From CAZGMN01 sp964645765 (GTDB taxonomy: Bacteria > Acidobacteriota > Aminicenantia > Aminicenantales > Aminicenantaceae), in the NCBI GenBank assembly GCA_964645765.1, contig CAZYBE010000001.1, forward strand, positions 62,001 through 126,000: a stretch of 64,000 bases of DNA, read 5' to 3'. Position numbers and translations under genes: made by a program. The notes beneath the pieces were generated by a model. That model was not told the DNA's origin and did not search any database. It saw only the letters and a list, made by a program, of their open reading frames with translations. Positions 33,088-40,477 of the stretch are shown here, piece after piece. Position 1 is the first letter of the stretch. Each line of letters begins with the position of its first letter.

Positions 33088-33536
33088 TGATGAGTGCTGA
33101 AGATGCTCTATCTCAAAGCTTTGAGATCACCGGTAGGGATTTCAGTCGCGCCGGAAGTGTCTCCACCAAAGTCAAAGAAATTCTTCAGGAAATCGGCATT
33201 GACCCGGGAATCGTCAGGCGGGCGGCCATTGCCGCCTACGAGGCAGAGATGAACGTCGTGATGTACGCCAATCGAGGTGAACTCGTTCTCACCATTACTC
33301 CCAAAAAAATTCATTTCAAAGTTGAAGACAAAGGCCCGGGTATCGAGGATATCGAGATGGCCATGCAGGAAGGCTACTCAACGGCGACCGATGAAATGCG
33401 GGAAATGGGTTTTGGAGCAGGAATGGGCCTTCCCAACATAAAAAGGAATGCAGACAAATTTGAAATCTCCTCAACCCCAGGATCAGGAACAAGATTGGAT
33501 ATAATCCTTTATTTGAACCAAGCGGAGAAAAAATGA
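33084..33536 (+). CDS. GHKL ATPase of the anti-sigma/RsbW type
   Basis: 150-aa histidine-kinase-like ATPase: the N box AAYEAEMNVVMYA, G1 box VEDKGPGIEDIEMA and G2 box GFGAGMGLPNIKRNADKF are in place, but there is no phosphoacceptor histidine domain. It resembles SpoIIAB/RsbW serine kinases that control partner proteins by binding or phosphorylation. Found beside DRTGG genes in hydrogenase operons, so regulation of the complex is inferred. Confidence 0.85.
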   Translation: MMMSAEDALSQSFEITGRDFSRAGSVSTKVKEILQEIGIDPGIVRRAAIAAYEAEMNVVMYANRGELVLTITPKKIHFKVEDKGPGIEDIEMAMQEGYSTATDEMREMGFGAGMGLPNIKRNADKFEISSTPGSGTRLDIILYLNQAEKK

Positions 33537-34909
33537 ATCACTACTTCCACTCCATCCGTGTCGATAGTGAAAAGTGCTCAGGCCGGATGAGATGCATGCG
33601 GGCTTGCCCCACTCAAGCCATCAGAGTCAGAGGCGGAAAAGCAATAATTCTCGAAGAGAGGTGCATCGATTGTGGAGAATGCATCGCTGCCTGTCCAAAC
33701 GGAGCAATCATCCCCTTGACCGACCCTTTTGGAGAGCTCTCCAAATTCAGACACACCATAGCCATTCCCTCGCCCGCCCTCTATGCCCAGTTCGGGAGAG
33801 AAATCCTGCCTGATAAGATACTCGCCGGGCTGAAAAAACTGGGGTTTGACGACGCCGTCGACCTGGCTCTGACCTGTGGAGAAGTCAGCTTTGCCATCCA
33901 GGAATATCTTCGAGAATACAAAGGACCAAAGCCGCTTGTGTCCAATGCCTGCCCGACCATAGTCCGTCTGATTCAGGTTAAATATCCTGACCTCATCGAG
34001 CAAATCATCCCCATCGACACTCCGAGAGAAATTGCTTCCAGGGAAATCAAGAAGAAAAAATCGAAACAGTATGGCCTTAAGGAAAAAGAAATCGGCGCCT
34101 TCTACCTGACTCCATGTCCGGTGAAAATGATTTCTATCAAGCAGCCTGCCGAAAAAGGGGAATCTCACTTGGATGGAGCCATCTCCATCTCCGATATCTA
34201 CGGACCTCTCCTCTCAGCCATGGAAGATATGGAGAAGGGAAGCTACAGGAAAGCCCTGGAGAGCATCTGTATTCTCGGCATCGGCTGGGCAATGGCTGGC
34301 GGAACGAGCAGGACTTTGAGGCTCAAGAATTCTCTGTCAGTCTCAGGATTGAATGAAATCCTTAAAGTTTTTGACGATACCGAGCGGGGCAAATTGAGGA
34401 ATATTGACTTCATCGAAGCCTATTCCTGTCATCAAGGATGTGTGGGAGGGTCGTTAACCGTCGAAAACCTCTACAGTTCCTATAATAAAATCCTCAAACT
34501 GATTGAAACCCTGGAGTTCGAAAAAATCAAAGCCTGTCCTGACATCAGAGAAGTCAGAAGGCTTCATCAGCAGAAATACTTCTTTCTAGAGGGAAAAATC
34601 GAGCCGCGCCCCCTCAAGCCTCTCGATAAAGATTTGGGCAAGGCCATCATGAAACGAAAAGAAAAAGAGACAATTTATGAAAGCTTGCCCAAAATCGATT
34701 GCGGAGCCTGCGGCTCTCCCACCTGCCTGACTTTTGCTGAGGATGTGGTGAGAGGGGAGGCGGAGCTCGCCAACTGCGTCTTCAACCTTTCCCAGCGCTC
34801 GAGGGAGCTTCGCCGTGAGATATTCGAACCGCCCGATAAACCTTTTTCCGCAAACCCTGCCTCATCAAAAGGCGAGGAAAAGAAAAAAGGAAAGATGGAA
34901 GAAAAATGA
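33533..34909 (+). CDS. [FeFe]-hydrogenase-like iron-sulfur protein
   Basis: 458 aa. N-terminal ferredoxin domain: first motif CSGRMRCMRACP lacks the second of four expected cysteines (Arg instead), the second motif CIDCGECIAACP is complete. The middle resembles the H-cluster domain of [FeFe]-hydrogenases, with reduced motifs: L1-like SNACPTIVRL, L2-like LTPCPVKM, L3-like YSCHQGCVGG. A C-terminal Fes domain CGACGSPTCLTFAEDV...NC adds another [4Fe-4S] site. A true TSCCPxW L1 is missing, so hydrogen catalysis is doubtful; a sensory or electron-relay role is more likely. Confidence 0.8.
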   Translation: MNHYFHSIRVDSEKCSGRMRCMRACPTQAIRVRGGKAIILEERCIDCGECIAACPNGAIIPLTDPFGELSKFRHTIAIPSPALYAQFGREILPDKILAGLKKLGFDDAVDLALTCGEVSFAIQEYLREYKGPKPLVSNACPTIVRLIQVKYPDLIEQIIPIDTPREIASREIKKKKSKQYGLKEKEIGAFYLTPCPVKMISIKQPAEKGESHLDGAISISDIYGPLLSAMEDMEKGSYRKALESICILGIGWAMAGGTSRTLRLKNSLSVSGLNEILKVFDDTERGKLRNIDFIEAYSCHQGCVGGSLTVENLYSSYNKILKLIETLEFEKIKACPDIREVRRLHQQKYFFLEGKIEPRPLKPLDKDLGKAIMKRKEKETIYESLPKIDCGACGSPTCLTFAEDVVRGEAELANCVFNLSQRSRELRREIFEPPDKPFSANPASSKGEEKKKGKMEEK

Positions 34910-35247
34910 AATTAAACGAAATCATCAAAAAGCTCAATCTTAAGGTCTTGACGGCCAAGGATAAGCTCGAAACAGAAGTCAGCGGAGGCTACACCAGCGA
35001 CCTGCTCTCCGATGTGATGGCCAACAGCCGGGAAGGGAACCTCTGGGTCACTCTTCAAACTCATCTGAACATCATCGCCGTGGCCAAGTTGAAAGACCTG
35101 GCCGGCATCATCATCGTCAACAACCGGCAGCCTGACCAAGAGACGACGAGAAAGGCTGAGGAGGAAAAAGTGCCGCTCCTCGCCACAGAGTCCACAGCCT
35201 TCAAAATATCCGGAGAATTGTTCGAGCTCATTGGCTCTAAGGACTGA
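34906..35247 (+). CDS. DRTGG-domain protein 2
   Basis: 113 aa, paralogous to the DRTGG protein at 32725: LKVLTAKDKLETEVSGGYTSDLLSDVMANS followed by GIIIVNNRQPDQETTRKAEEEKVPLLATESTAFKISG. Overlaps the previous stop (ATGA) and ends 3 bp before the PHP gene. The two copies bracket the [FeFe]-hydrogenase-like gene, suggesting a partner pair. Confidence 0.8.
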   Translation: MKLNEIIKKLNLKVLTAKDKLETEVSGGYTSDLLSDVMANSREGNLWVTLQTHLNIIAVAKLKDLAGIIIVNNRQPDQETTRKAEEEKVPLLATESTAFKISGELFELIGSKD

Positions 35248-35250
35248 GGA

Positions 35251-35982
35251 ATGCTAAAAACGATGAGAGCGGATTTGCATATTCATACCTGCCTCTCTCC
35301 CTGCGCTGACCTCAAAATGTCACCGTCAGCCATAGCTGAGCGGGCAAAGCTCAAGGAAATCGACATCCTCGGCATCTGCGACCACAATTCCGCGGAGAAC
35401 GTCCCTGCTCTGGTCAAGGCAGCTCGCAAGTTTAAGATCGATGTCCTGCCCGGTCTGGAAGTCACTTCTCAGGAAGAGGTTCATATCCTGGCTCTTTTCG
35501 ACACAGCCCAAGCAGCCTTCAAGCTCCAGGAAATTGTCTATGAGCATCTGCCCGGAGAAAACGACGAAAAAGCCTTCGGCATGCAGGTCGTGGTCAACGA
35601 AAAAGGAGAAGTCCTCCGCTTCAACAAGAAGCTTCTGATCGGCGCTTCAACCCTATCTGTGGAAAAAGTTGTCCAAGCCATCCACTCCCTTCAAGGCTTG
35701 GCCATCGCTTCCCATATCGACCGGGAAGGCTTCAGTCTCATCGGTCAACTGGGGTTTATTCCTGAGAATCTCAACCTCGATGCTCTTGAGGTTTCGCCTC
35801 AGACCTCTTACCAAGAGGCGATGAGGAAATTCCAATTCGCGTATCCCCTCACCTTTTTCTCAGATGCCCATTTTCTGGAAGAGGTCGGCCGCGGATTCAC
35901 CTGCTTTTACATAGAAAAAGGGAGCACAGAAGAAATAAAAAAAGCCCTTCAAAACGAGGAAGGGAGGAAAATCATCCACTAA
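35251..35982 (+). CDS. PHP-domain phosphoesterase-like protein
   Basis: 243 aa with PHP metal-site motifs: DLHIHTCLSPC, ICDHNS, GLEVTSQEEVHILALF, ASHIDREGFS and SDAHFLEEVG, a complete set of His/Asp ligands for a tri-metal centre. It is probably an active hydrolase (nucleotide or phosphate ester). Genes of this type accompany HydABC/NuoEF operons in clostridia and Thermotogae; the substrate is unknown. An in-frame ATG at 35263 is an alternative start. Confidence 0.85.
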   Translation: MLKTMRADLHIHTCLSPCADLKMSPSAIAERAKLKEIDILGICDHNSAENVPALVKAARKFKIDVLPGLEVTSQEEVHILALFDTAQAAFKLQEIVYEHLPGENDEKAFGMQVVVNEKGEVLRFNKKLLIGASTLSVEKVVQAIHSLQGLAIASHIDREGFSLIGQLGFIPENLNLDALEVSPQTSYQEAMRKFQFAYPLTFFSDAHFLEEVGRGFTCFYIEKGSTEEIKKALQNEEGRKIIH

Positions 35983-35991
35983 GGGAAAAAA

Positions 35992-36540
35992 ATGGAAGAC
36001 CTGTCCTTGCATATTCTTGACATCGCCGAGAATTCAATCGAGGCTCGGGCCAAGAAAATTAAAATCAAACTCGTTGAAGACAGTAAGAAAGACATTCTGT
36101 CTTTAGAAATTGCTGATGACGGGAAAGGAATGGACAAAGAAACTCTTAAGAAAGCTTTAGACCCTTTCTTCACCACAAGAAAAACAAGGCGGTTCGGCCT
36201 CGGCCTTCCGCTTTTGGCTGAAGCCGCTCAAGCAGCTAACGGCCGCTTCTCCATCCAATCGAAGCCTGGGCAGGGAACAACGATAAAAGCCAGTTTTCAA
36301 GCAAGCCATATCGACACCAAGCCCCTGGGAGACATCACTCTGACAATAATCACCTTAATCATCGGACACCCAGAGGTTGAAATCGACTACCGGCATCGAG
36401 TCAACCGTTCCAGTTATTCTCTTCGCACAGAAGAGATAAAAGCACATCTCAACGGAGTTCCCATCCATTCACCCCAGGTGATCAATTTCATACGAAAAAA
36501 TCTAAAAGAAGGAATCGCAAGCTTAAGGAGGCAAGGATGA
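35992..36540 (+). CDS. Stand-alone histidine-kinase-like ATPase
   Basis: 182 aa with the GHKL ATPase core: N box HILDIAENSIEARAKKI, G1 IADDGKGMD, F box DPFFTTRKTRRFGLGLPLLAEAA (FFTT and GLGL motifs). It has no HisKA domain or sensor. A C-terminal extension of about 70 residues is unassigned. Unlike the ATPase at 33084 this one looks like the catalytic half of a histidine kinase. Overlaps nuoE by 4 bp. Confidence 0.85.
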   Translation: MEDLSLHILDIAENSIEARAKKIKIKLVEDSKKDILSLEIADDGKGMDKETLKKALDPFFTTRKTRRFGLGLPLLAEAAQAANGRFSIQSKPGQGTTIKASFQASHIDTKPLGDITLTIITLIIGHPEVEIDYRHRVNRSSYSLRTEEIKAHLNGVPIHSPQVINFIRKNLKEGIASLRRQG

Positions 36541-36992
36541 ATGAAAGCAAATTGACGCAAATTATCGAAAAATATGGAAATGAAACTCATGCCATAGTGG
36601 CCATTCTCCAGGACATCCAGGAAGAGTTTAACTACCTGCCCAAGGAGGCCTTAATGAGGGTCTCCAAAGAGCTTAACATCCCCCTCAGCCGGATTCTCAG
36701 CGTTGCCACCTTCTTCAAGGCTTTCAGTCTTACCCCCAAAGGAAAACATCCGATTAGCGTCTGCTTGGGGACAGCCTGCCATGTCAGAGGGGGAGCAAGA
36801 ATCATGCAAAAAATGGAGAAAGAGTTGGGAATCAAAAGGGGTGAGACAGCGCCGGACTTCAATTTCAGCCTTGATGAGGTTCGATGCCTCGGATGCTGCG
36901 GCCTTGCTCCGGTGATGATGGTTGGAAAAGAGGTTCATGGCAAGCTCTCTGAATCAAAAATCGCTCCAATCCTCAAACAATACAAAAAGTAG
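36537..36992 (+). CDS. nuoE: NuoE/HydC-type [2Fe-2S] subunit
   Basis: 151-aa thioredoxin-fold ferredoxin: helical N-terminus (IVAILQDIQEEFNYLPKEALMRVSKELNIPLSRILSVATFF, motif LPKEAL) then the four cluster cysteines C-x4-C (CLGTACHVRGG) and C-x3-C (CLGCCGLAPVMMV). It docks with a NuoF/HydB subunit and relays electrons. Immediately followed by a second [2Fe-2S] protein and the NuoF fusion. Confidence 0.94.
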   Translation: MNESKLTQIIEKYGNETHAIVAILQDIQEEFNYLPKEALMRVSKELNIPLSRILSVATFFKAFSLTPKGKHPISVCLGTACHVRGGARIMQKMEKELGIKRGETAPDFNFSLDEVRCLGCCGLAPVMMVGKEVHGKLSESKIAPILKQYKK

Positions 36993-37003
36993 AGGAGGGA
37001 AAA

Positions 37004-37390
37004 ATGCCTAAACTAAAAATCGAAGACTTAGCAAAAATTAAAGAGGATGCGGCCAGAATAACAACGCTCAGAGAAGGCGGCCCTTACAGGACAAAGGTCA
37101 CGGTCCATATGGGAACATGCGGAATCGCAGCCGGCGCTCGAAAAATCATGGACAGCCTGATTGAAGAAATAGAAAAAAGAAATGCTCAAGATGTCCTCCT
37201 CACCACCTCAGGATGTGCGGGCCTGTGCAGCCGGGAGCCGATGATCACCATCGAAGCCGCAGGCCAGGCTCCTGTGAAATATGTGGAGCTAACCGCGGAG
37301 AAAACAAAAGAAATTTTCCAAAAGCACATCATCGGCGGGAGGCCTGTCAAAGAATATGCCCTCGCCATCGGCAGCGAGAGAGCGGTTTAG
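37004..37390 (+). CDS. Thioredoxin-like [2Fe-2S] ferredoxin
   Basis: 128 aa. VTVHMGTCGIAAGARKIMDSL and TTSGCAGLCSREP provide the cluster cysteines; the first pair shows only one Cys (TCGIAAG), so the ligand set is C...C...C with a possible fourth outside the usual place. Such proteins sit between HydC and HydB in bifurcating-hydrogenase operons. A ribosome-binding AGAGGAGGG precedes the ATG. Functional partner is probably the NuoF fusion directly downstream. Confidence 0.82.
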   Translation: MPKLKIEDLAKIKEDAARITTLREGGPYRTKVTVHMGTCGIAAGARKIMDSLIEEIEKRNAQDVLLTTSGCAGLCSREPMITIEAAGQAPVKYVELTAEKTKEIFQKHIIGGRPVKEYALAIGSERAV

Positions 37391-37405
37391 GTCATGGAGG
37401 TTCGG

Positions 37406-40400
37406 ATGAAAAACAAAGCCTATCGCATGCATCTCATGGTTTGTGGCGGAACAGCCTGCGTCTCCAATCATTCCTTCGAGATAAAGGAGGCGCTGGATAA
37501 AGAAATAAAAAAACAGGGCCTGGAAAACGAAGTGCTTGTGGTCACCACCGGCTGCAACGGCTTTTGTGAAGCCGGGCCTCTTTTAGTCGTGAAACCTGAT
37601 AATATCTTCTACAACAAGCTCAGCCTCAAAGACATTCCCTATCTCGTCGAAGAGCATCTTCTCAAGGGAAGGCCGGTCAAACGTCTCATGTACACCCCGC
37701 CTGCTGAAAAAGTCCCTGTTCCCAAATTGAGTGATATCGGCTTCTTCAAAAAGCAGATTCTCATCGCACTCCGAAACAGGGGCTTGATCGACCCTGAAAA
37801 AATCGAGGATTATATTGCCCGGGACGGCTACACCGCCCTGGCCAAGGCCCTGACCAAGATGACTCCCGAAGAGATAATCAAGGAGGTTAAGAACTCCGGG
37901 CTTCGAGGCAGGGGCGGAGCCGGATTTCCCACAGGAATGAAGTGGGAATTTGTCCGGAATGCAGAGGGAGAGCCAAAATATCTTATCTGCAACGGTGATG
38001 AAGGCGACCCCGGCGCATTCATGGACCGGAGCATCGTCGAAGCCGACCCCCATTCTGTGCTCGAAGGAATGCTCATCGCGGCCAAAGCCGTAGGAGCCAA
38101 AGAAGGATTTATCTATATCCGCAATGAATACCCCCTGGCTGTTCAGAGGATATACGTCGCCATCGACCAAGCAAGAGAGTACGGACTGCTGGGAAAAGAC
38201 ATCCTGGGCACTGGATTTGATTTTGATGTCAGGGTGGTCAGAGGCGCCGGTGCTTTTGTCTGCGGAGAGGAGACAGCGCTGATTGCTTCAGTGGAAGGCC
38301 GCCTGGGTGAGCCCAGACCCCGGCCTCCCTACCCGGCTGAGAGCGGCCTCTGGGGAAAGCCGACGAATATCAATAATGTCGAAACCTGGGCGAACATCGC
38401 CCCGATTATCAACCGCGGGGCGAAGTGGTACTCCTCCATCGGAACAGAAATAAGCAAGGGGACAAAGGTCTTTTCTGTCGTGGGCAAAGTCAAGGACACG
38501 GGTCTGGTCGAAGTTCCGATGGGGCTTAGCTTGGGCGAGATTATTTTTGATATCTGCAGCGGAATACTCAGGGATAGGAAATTCAAGGCTGTCCAGATCG
38601 GCGGCCCCTCTGGCGGATGCGTCCCGGCCGAGCTCTTGAATCTTCCTGTGGATTACGAGCAACTGACCAAGGCTGGCTCGATGATGGGCTCAGGCGGCAT
38701 GGTTGTTACCGACGAAAACACCTGCATGGTCGATATGGCTCATTACTTTCTCACCTTCACCAAGGGTGAATCCTGTGGAAAATGCACGCCCTGCCGAGAA
38801 GGAATTCCCCGCATGCTCGAAATCCTGTCCAGAATAAAAAAAGGCAAAGCAGTGATGGACGACCTCATTCTCCTCGAAGACCTGGCAACAAATATCAAGG
38901 CCACCGCTCTCTGCGGGTTGGGAAACACCGCCCCTAACCCTGTTTTAACCTCTCTTCGCTACTTCAGAGATGAATACGAAGCCCACATCAAATACAAGAG
39001 GTGCCCGGCAGGCGTCTGCAACGACTTGGTTTCCTCTCCCTGCCACCACACCTGTCCCATCAGCACCGAGGCTTGCTCCTATGTCGCTTTGATCGCTCAA
39101 GGCAAGTTCAAGCAAGCCTTGGAGGTTAACCGCTGGGCCAATCCCTTGCCCAGCGTTTGCGGCCGGGTCTGCCACCATCCTTGCGAAACGCGGTGCAGGG
39201 CTGGGGAGGTGGGAGAGCCCATTGCTATCAGGCATCTCAAGCGATTTGTCGCCGATTATGAAAGGACAAACGGCGGGAAACCAGCAGTCAAGCCAGTTTC
39301 GAAAAAATACGAAAAGGTAGCAATTGTTGGCTCTGGTCCTGCAGGCCTTATGGCTGGCTGGGAGCTGGCCAAGAAGGGTTATGAGGTGACAATATTTGAA
39401 GCCGAGAAAGTCCCGGGTGGGATGCTATCCTGGGGAATACCCGAGTACAGGCTGCCGAAGAATATCCTCAACTCTGAGATTGAAGCCATCAAACAACTCG
39501 GCGTGGAGATCAAAACCAATACCCGCATCGGAAAAGAGCTAACCATCGATGACCTGTTCACCAAGGGATTCAAGTCGGTCTTCATTGCCGCGGGTGCTCC
39601 TGTGAATTTGAAATTGGGAATCCCCGGCGAAAACTTCGAAGGTGTCATCGACCCGATTGAGTTTTTGAAAAAATACAACCTGGAGAAAAAAGCAGAAATC
39701 GGAAAAAAAGTGGCTGTTGTCGGCGGAGGAAACACGGCGATCGACGCTGCCCGAACCGCCTGGCGCCTGGGAGCTGAGGTCTCCATCCTCTACAGAAGGA
39801 CAAGGCCGGAAATGCCAGCCAACAAAGAAGAGATAGATGAAGCCTTGAAGGAAGGAATCAAGATTGAATTTTTGACTCTGCCCATAGAATGCCAGGCAAA
39901 AAATGGTAGGCTTTCAAAGATTAAATGTGCCAGGATGGAGCTTGGCGATTTTGACAAATCCGGGAGACGGAGGCCTGTGCCTGTGGCCGGAAGCGAATTC
40001 GAGCTTGAAATCGATACCCTCATGCCAGCCATAGGGCAGCAGCCTGACCTTTCATTCCTGGAGGGCAAGACTAAAATTAATGTGTCCAAATGGAAAACTC
40101 TGGAGGTCGACCCAGAGACCATGGCCACCAACATTTCCGGGATATTCGCCGGCGGGGACGTCATTTCAGGCCCTGCGACTGTGCTTGAAGCCATGCAGGC
40201 TGGAAAAATTGCGGCTGAATCCATCCACAGATATTTAAGAGGCGAAAGTCCCAAAAGGGAGTACAAGCCGACAGAGCCTAAATTAGAAGTGCCTCCGCTA
40301 GAATTATCGGCCGAGGAAGCCGAAGGGCTTGAAAGACCTGAGATGCCAGTGTTGTCGATTCGAGAAAGAATTGGCGGCTTCAGAGAAGTCGAACTCGGCT

Positions 40401-40477
40401 TCAGCAAAGAACAGGCCATGAAAGAAGCCAAGCGGTGCTTAAGGTGTGATTTAGAAAGCAAAGGAGGAAAAAGATGA
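37406..40477 (+). CDS. NuoF/HydB-GltD fusion (NAD(P)H:acceptor flavoprotein)
   Basis: 1023 aa, two enzymes in one chain. Residues 1-95: thioredoxin-like [2Fe-2S] domain (VCGGTAC, TTGCNGFCEAG). Residues 110-520: NuoF with FMN/NADH site GLRGRGGAGFPTG (about 165), CNGDEGDPG (about 195) and [4Fe-4S] motif ESCGKCTPCREG (about 454). Residues 530-1000: GltD/NfnL-like part, with CPAGVCNDL...CHHTCP and VCGRVCHHPCETRCR clusters, FAD motif VAIVGSGPAGLMAGW (about 637) and NAD(P) motif VAVVGGGNTAIDAA (about 768). The GltD-type module is the flavin site used for bifurcation in NfnL. ATG at 37406 follows GGAGG by 5 nt; 37394 is an alternative. Confidence 0.9.
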   Translation: MKNKAYRMHLMVCGGTACVSNHSFEIKEALDKEIKKQGLENEVLVVTTGCNGFCEAGPLLVVKPDNIFYNKLSLKDIPYLVEEHLLKGRPVKRLMYTPPAEKVPVPKLSDIGFFKKQILIALRNRGLIDPEKIEDYIARDGYTALAKALTKMTPEEIIKEVKNSGLRGRGGAGFPTGMKWEFVRNAEGEPKYLICNGDEGDPGAFMDRSIVEADPHSVLEGMLIAAKAVGAKEGFIYIRNEYPLAVQRIYVAIDQAREYGLLGKDILGTGFDFDVRVVRGAGAFVCGEETALIASVEGRLGEPRPRPPYPAESGLWGKPTNINNVETWANIAPIINRGAKWYSSIGTEISKGTKVFSVVGKVKDTGLVEVPMGLSLGEIIFDICSGILRDRKFKAVQIGGPSGGCVPAELLNLPVDYEQLTKAGSMMGSGGMVVTDENTCMVDMAHYFLTFTKGESCGKCTPCREGIPRMLEILSRIKKGKAVMDDLILLEDLATNIKATALCGLGNTAPNPVLTSLRYFRDEYEAHIKYKRCPAGVCNDLVSSPCHHTCPISTEACSYVALIAQGKFKQALEVNRWANPLPSVCGRVCHHPCETRCRAGEVGEPIAIRHLKRFVADYERTNGGKPAVKPVSKKYEKVAIVGSGPAGLMAGWELAKKGYEVTIFEAEKVPGGMLSWGIPEYRLPKNILNSEIEAIKQLGVEIKTNTRIGKELTIDDLFTKGFKSVFIAAGAPVNLKLGIPGENFEGVIDPIEFLKKYNLEKKAEIGKKVAVVGGGNTAIDAARTAWRLGAEVSILYRRTRPEMPANKEEIDEALKEGIKIEFLTLPIECQAKNGRLSKIKCARMELGDFDKSGRRRPVPVAGSEFELEIDTLMPAIGQQPDLSFLEGKTKINVSKWKTLEVDPETMATNISGIFAGGDVISGPATVLEAMQAGKIAAESIHRYLRGESPKREYKPTEPKLEVPPLELSAEEAEGLERPEMPVLSIRERIGGFREVELGFSKEQAMKEAKRCLRCDLESKGGKR

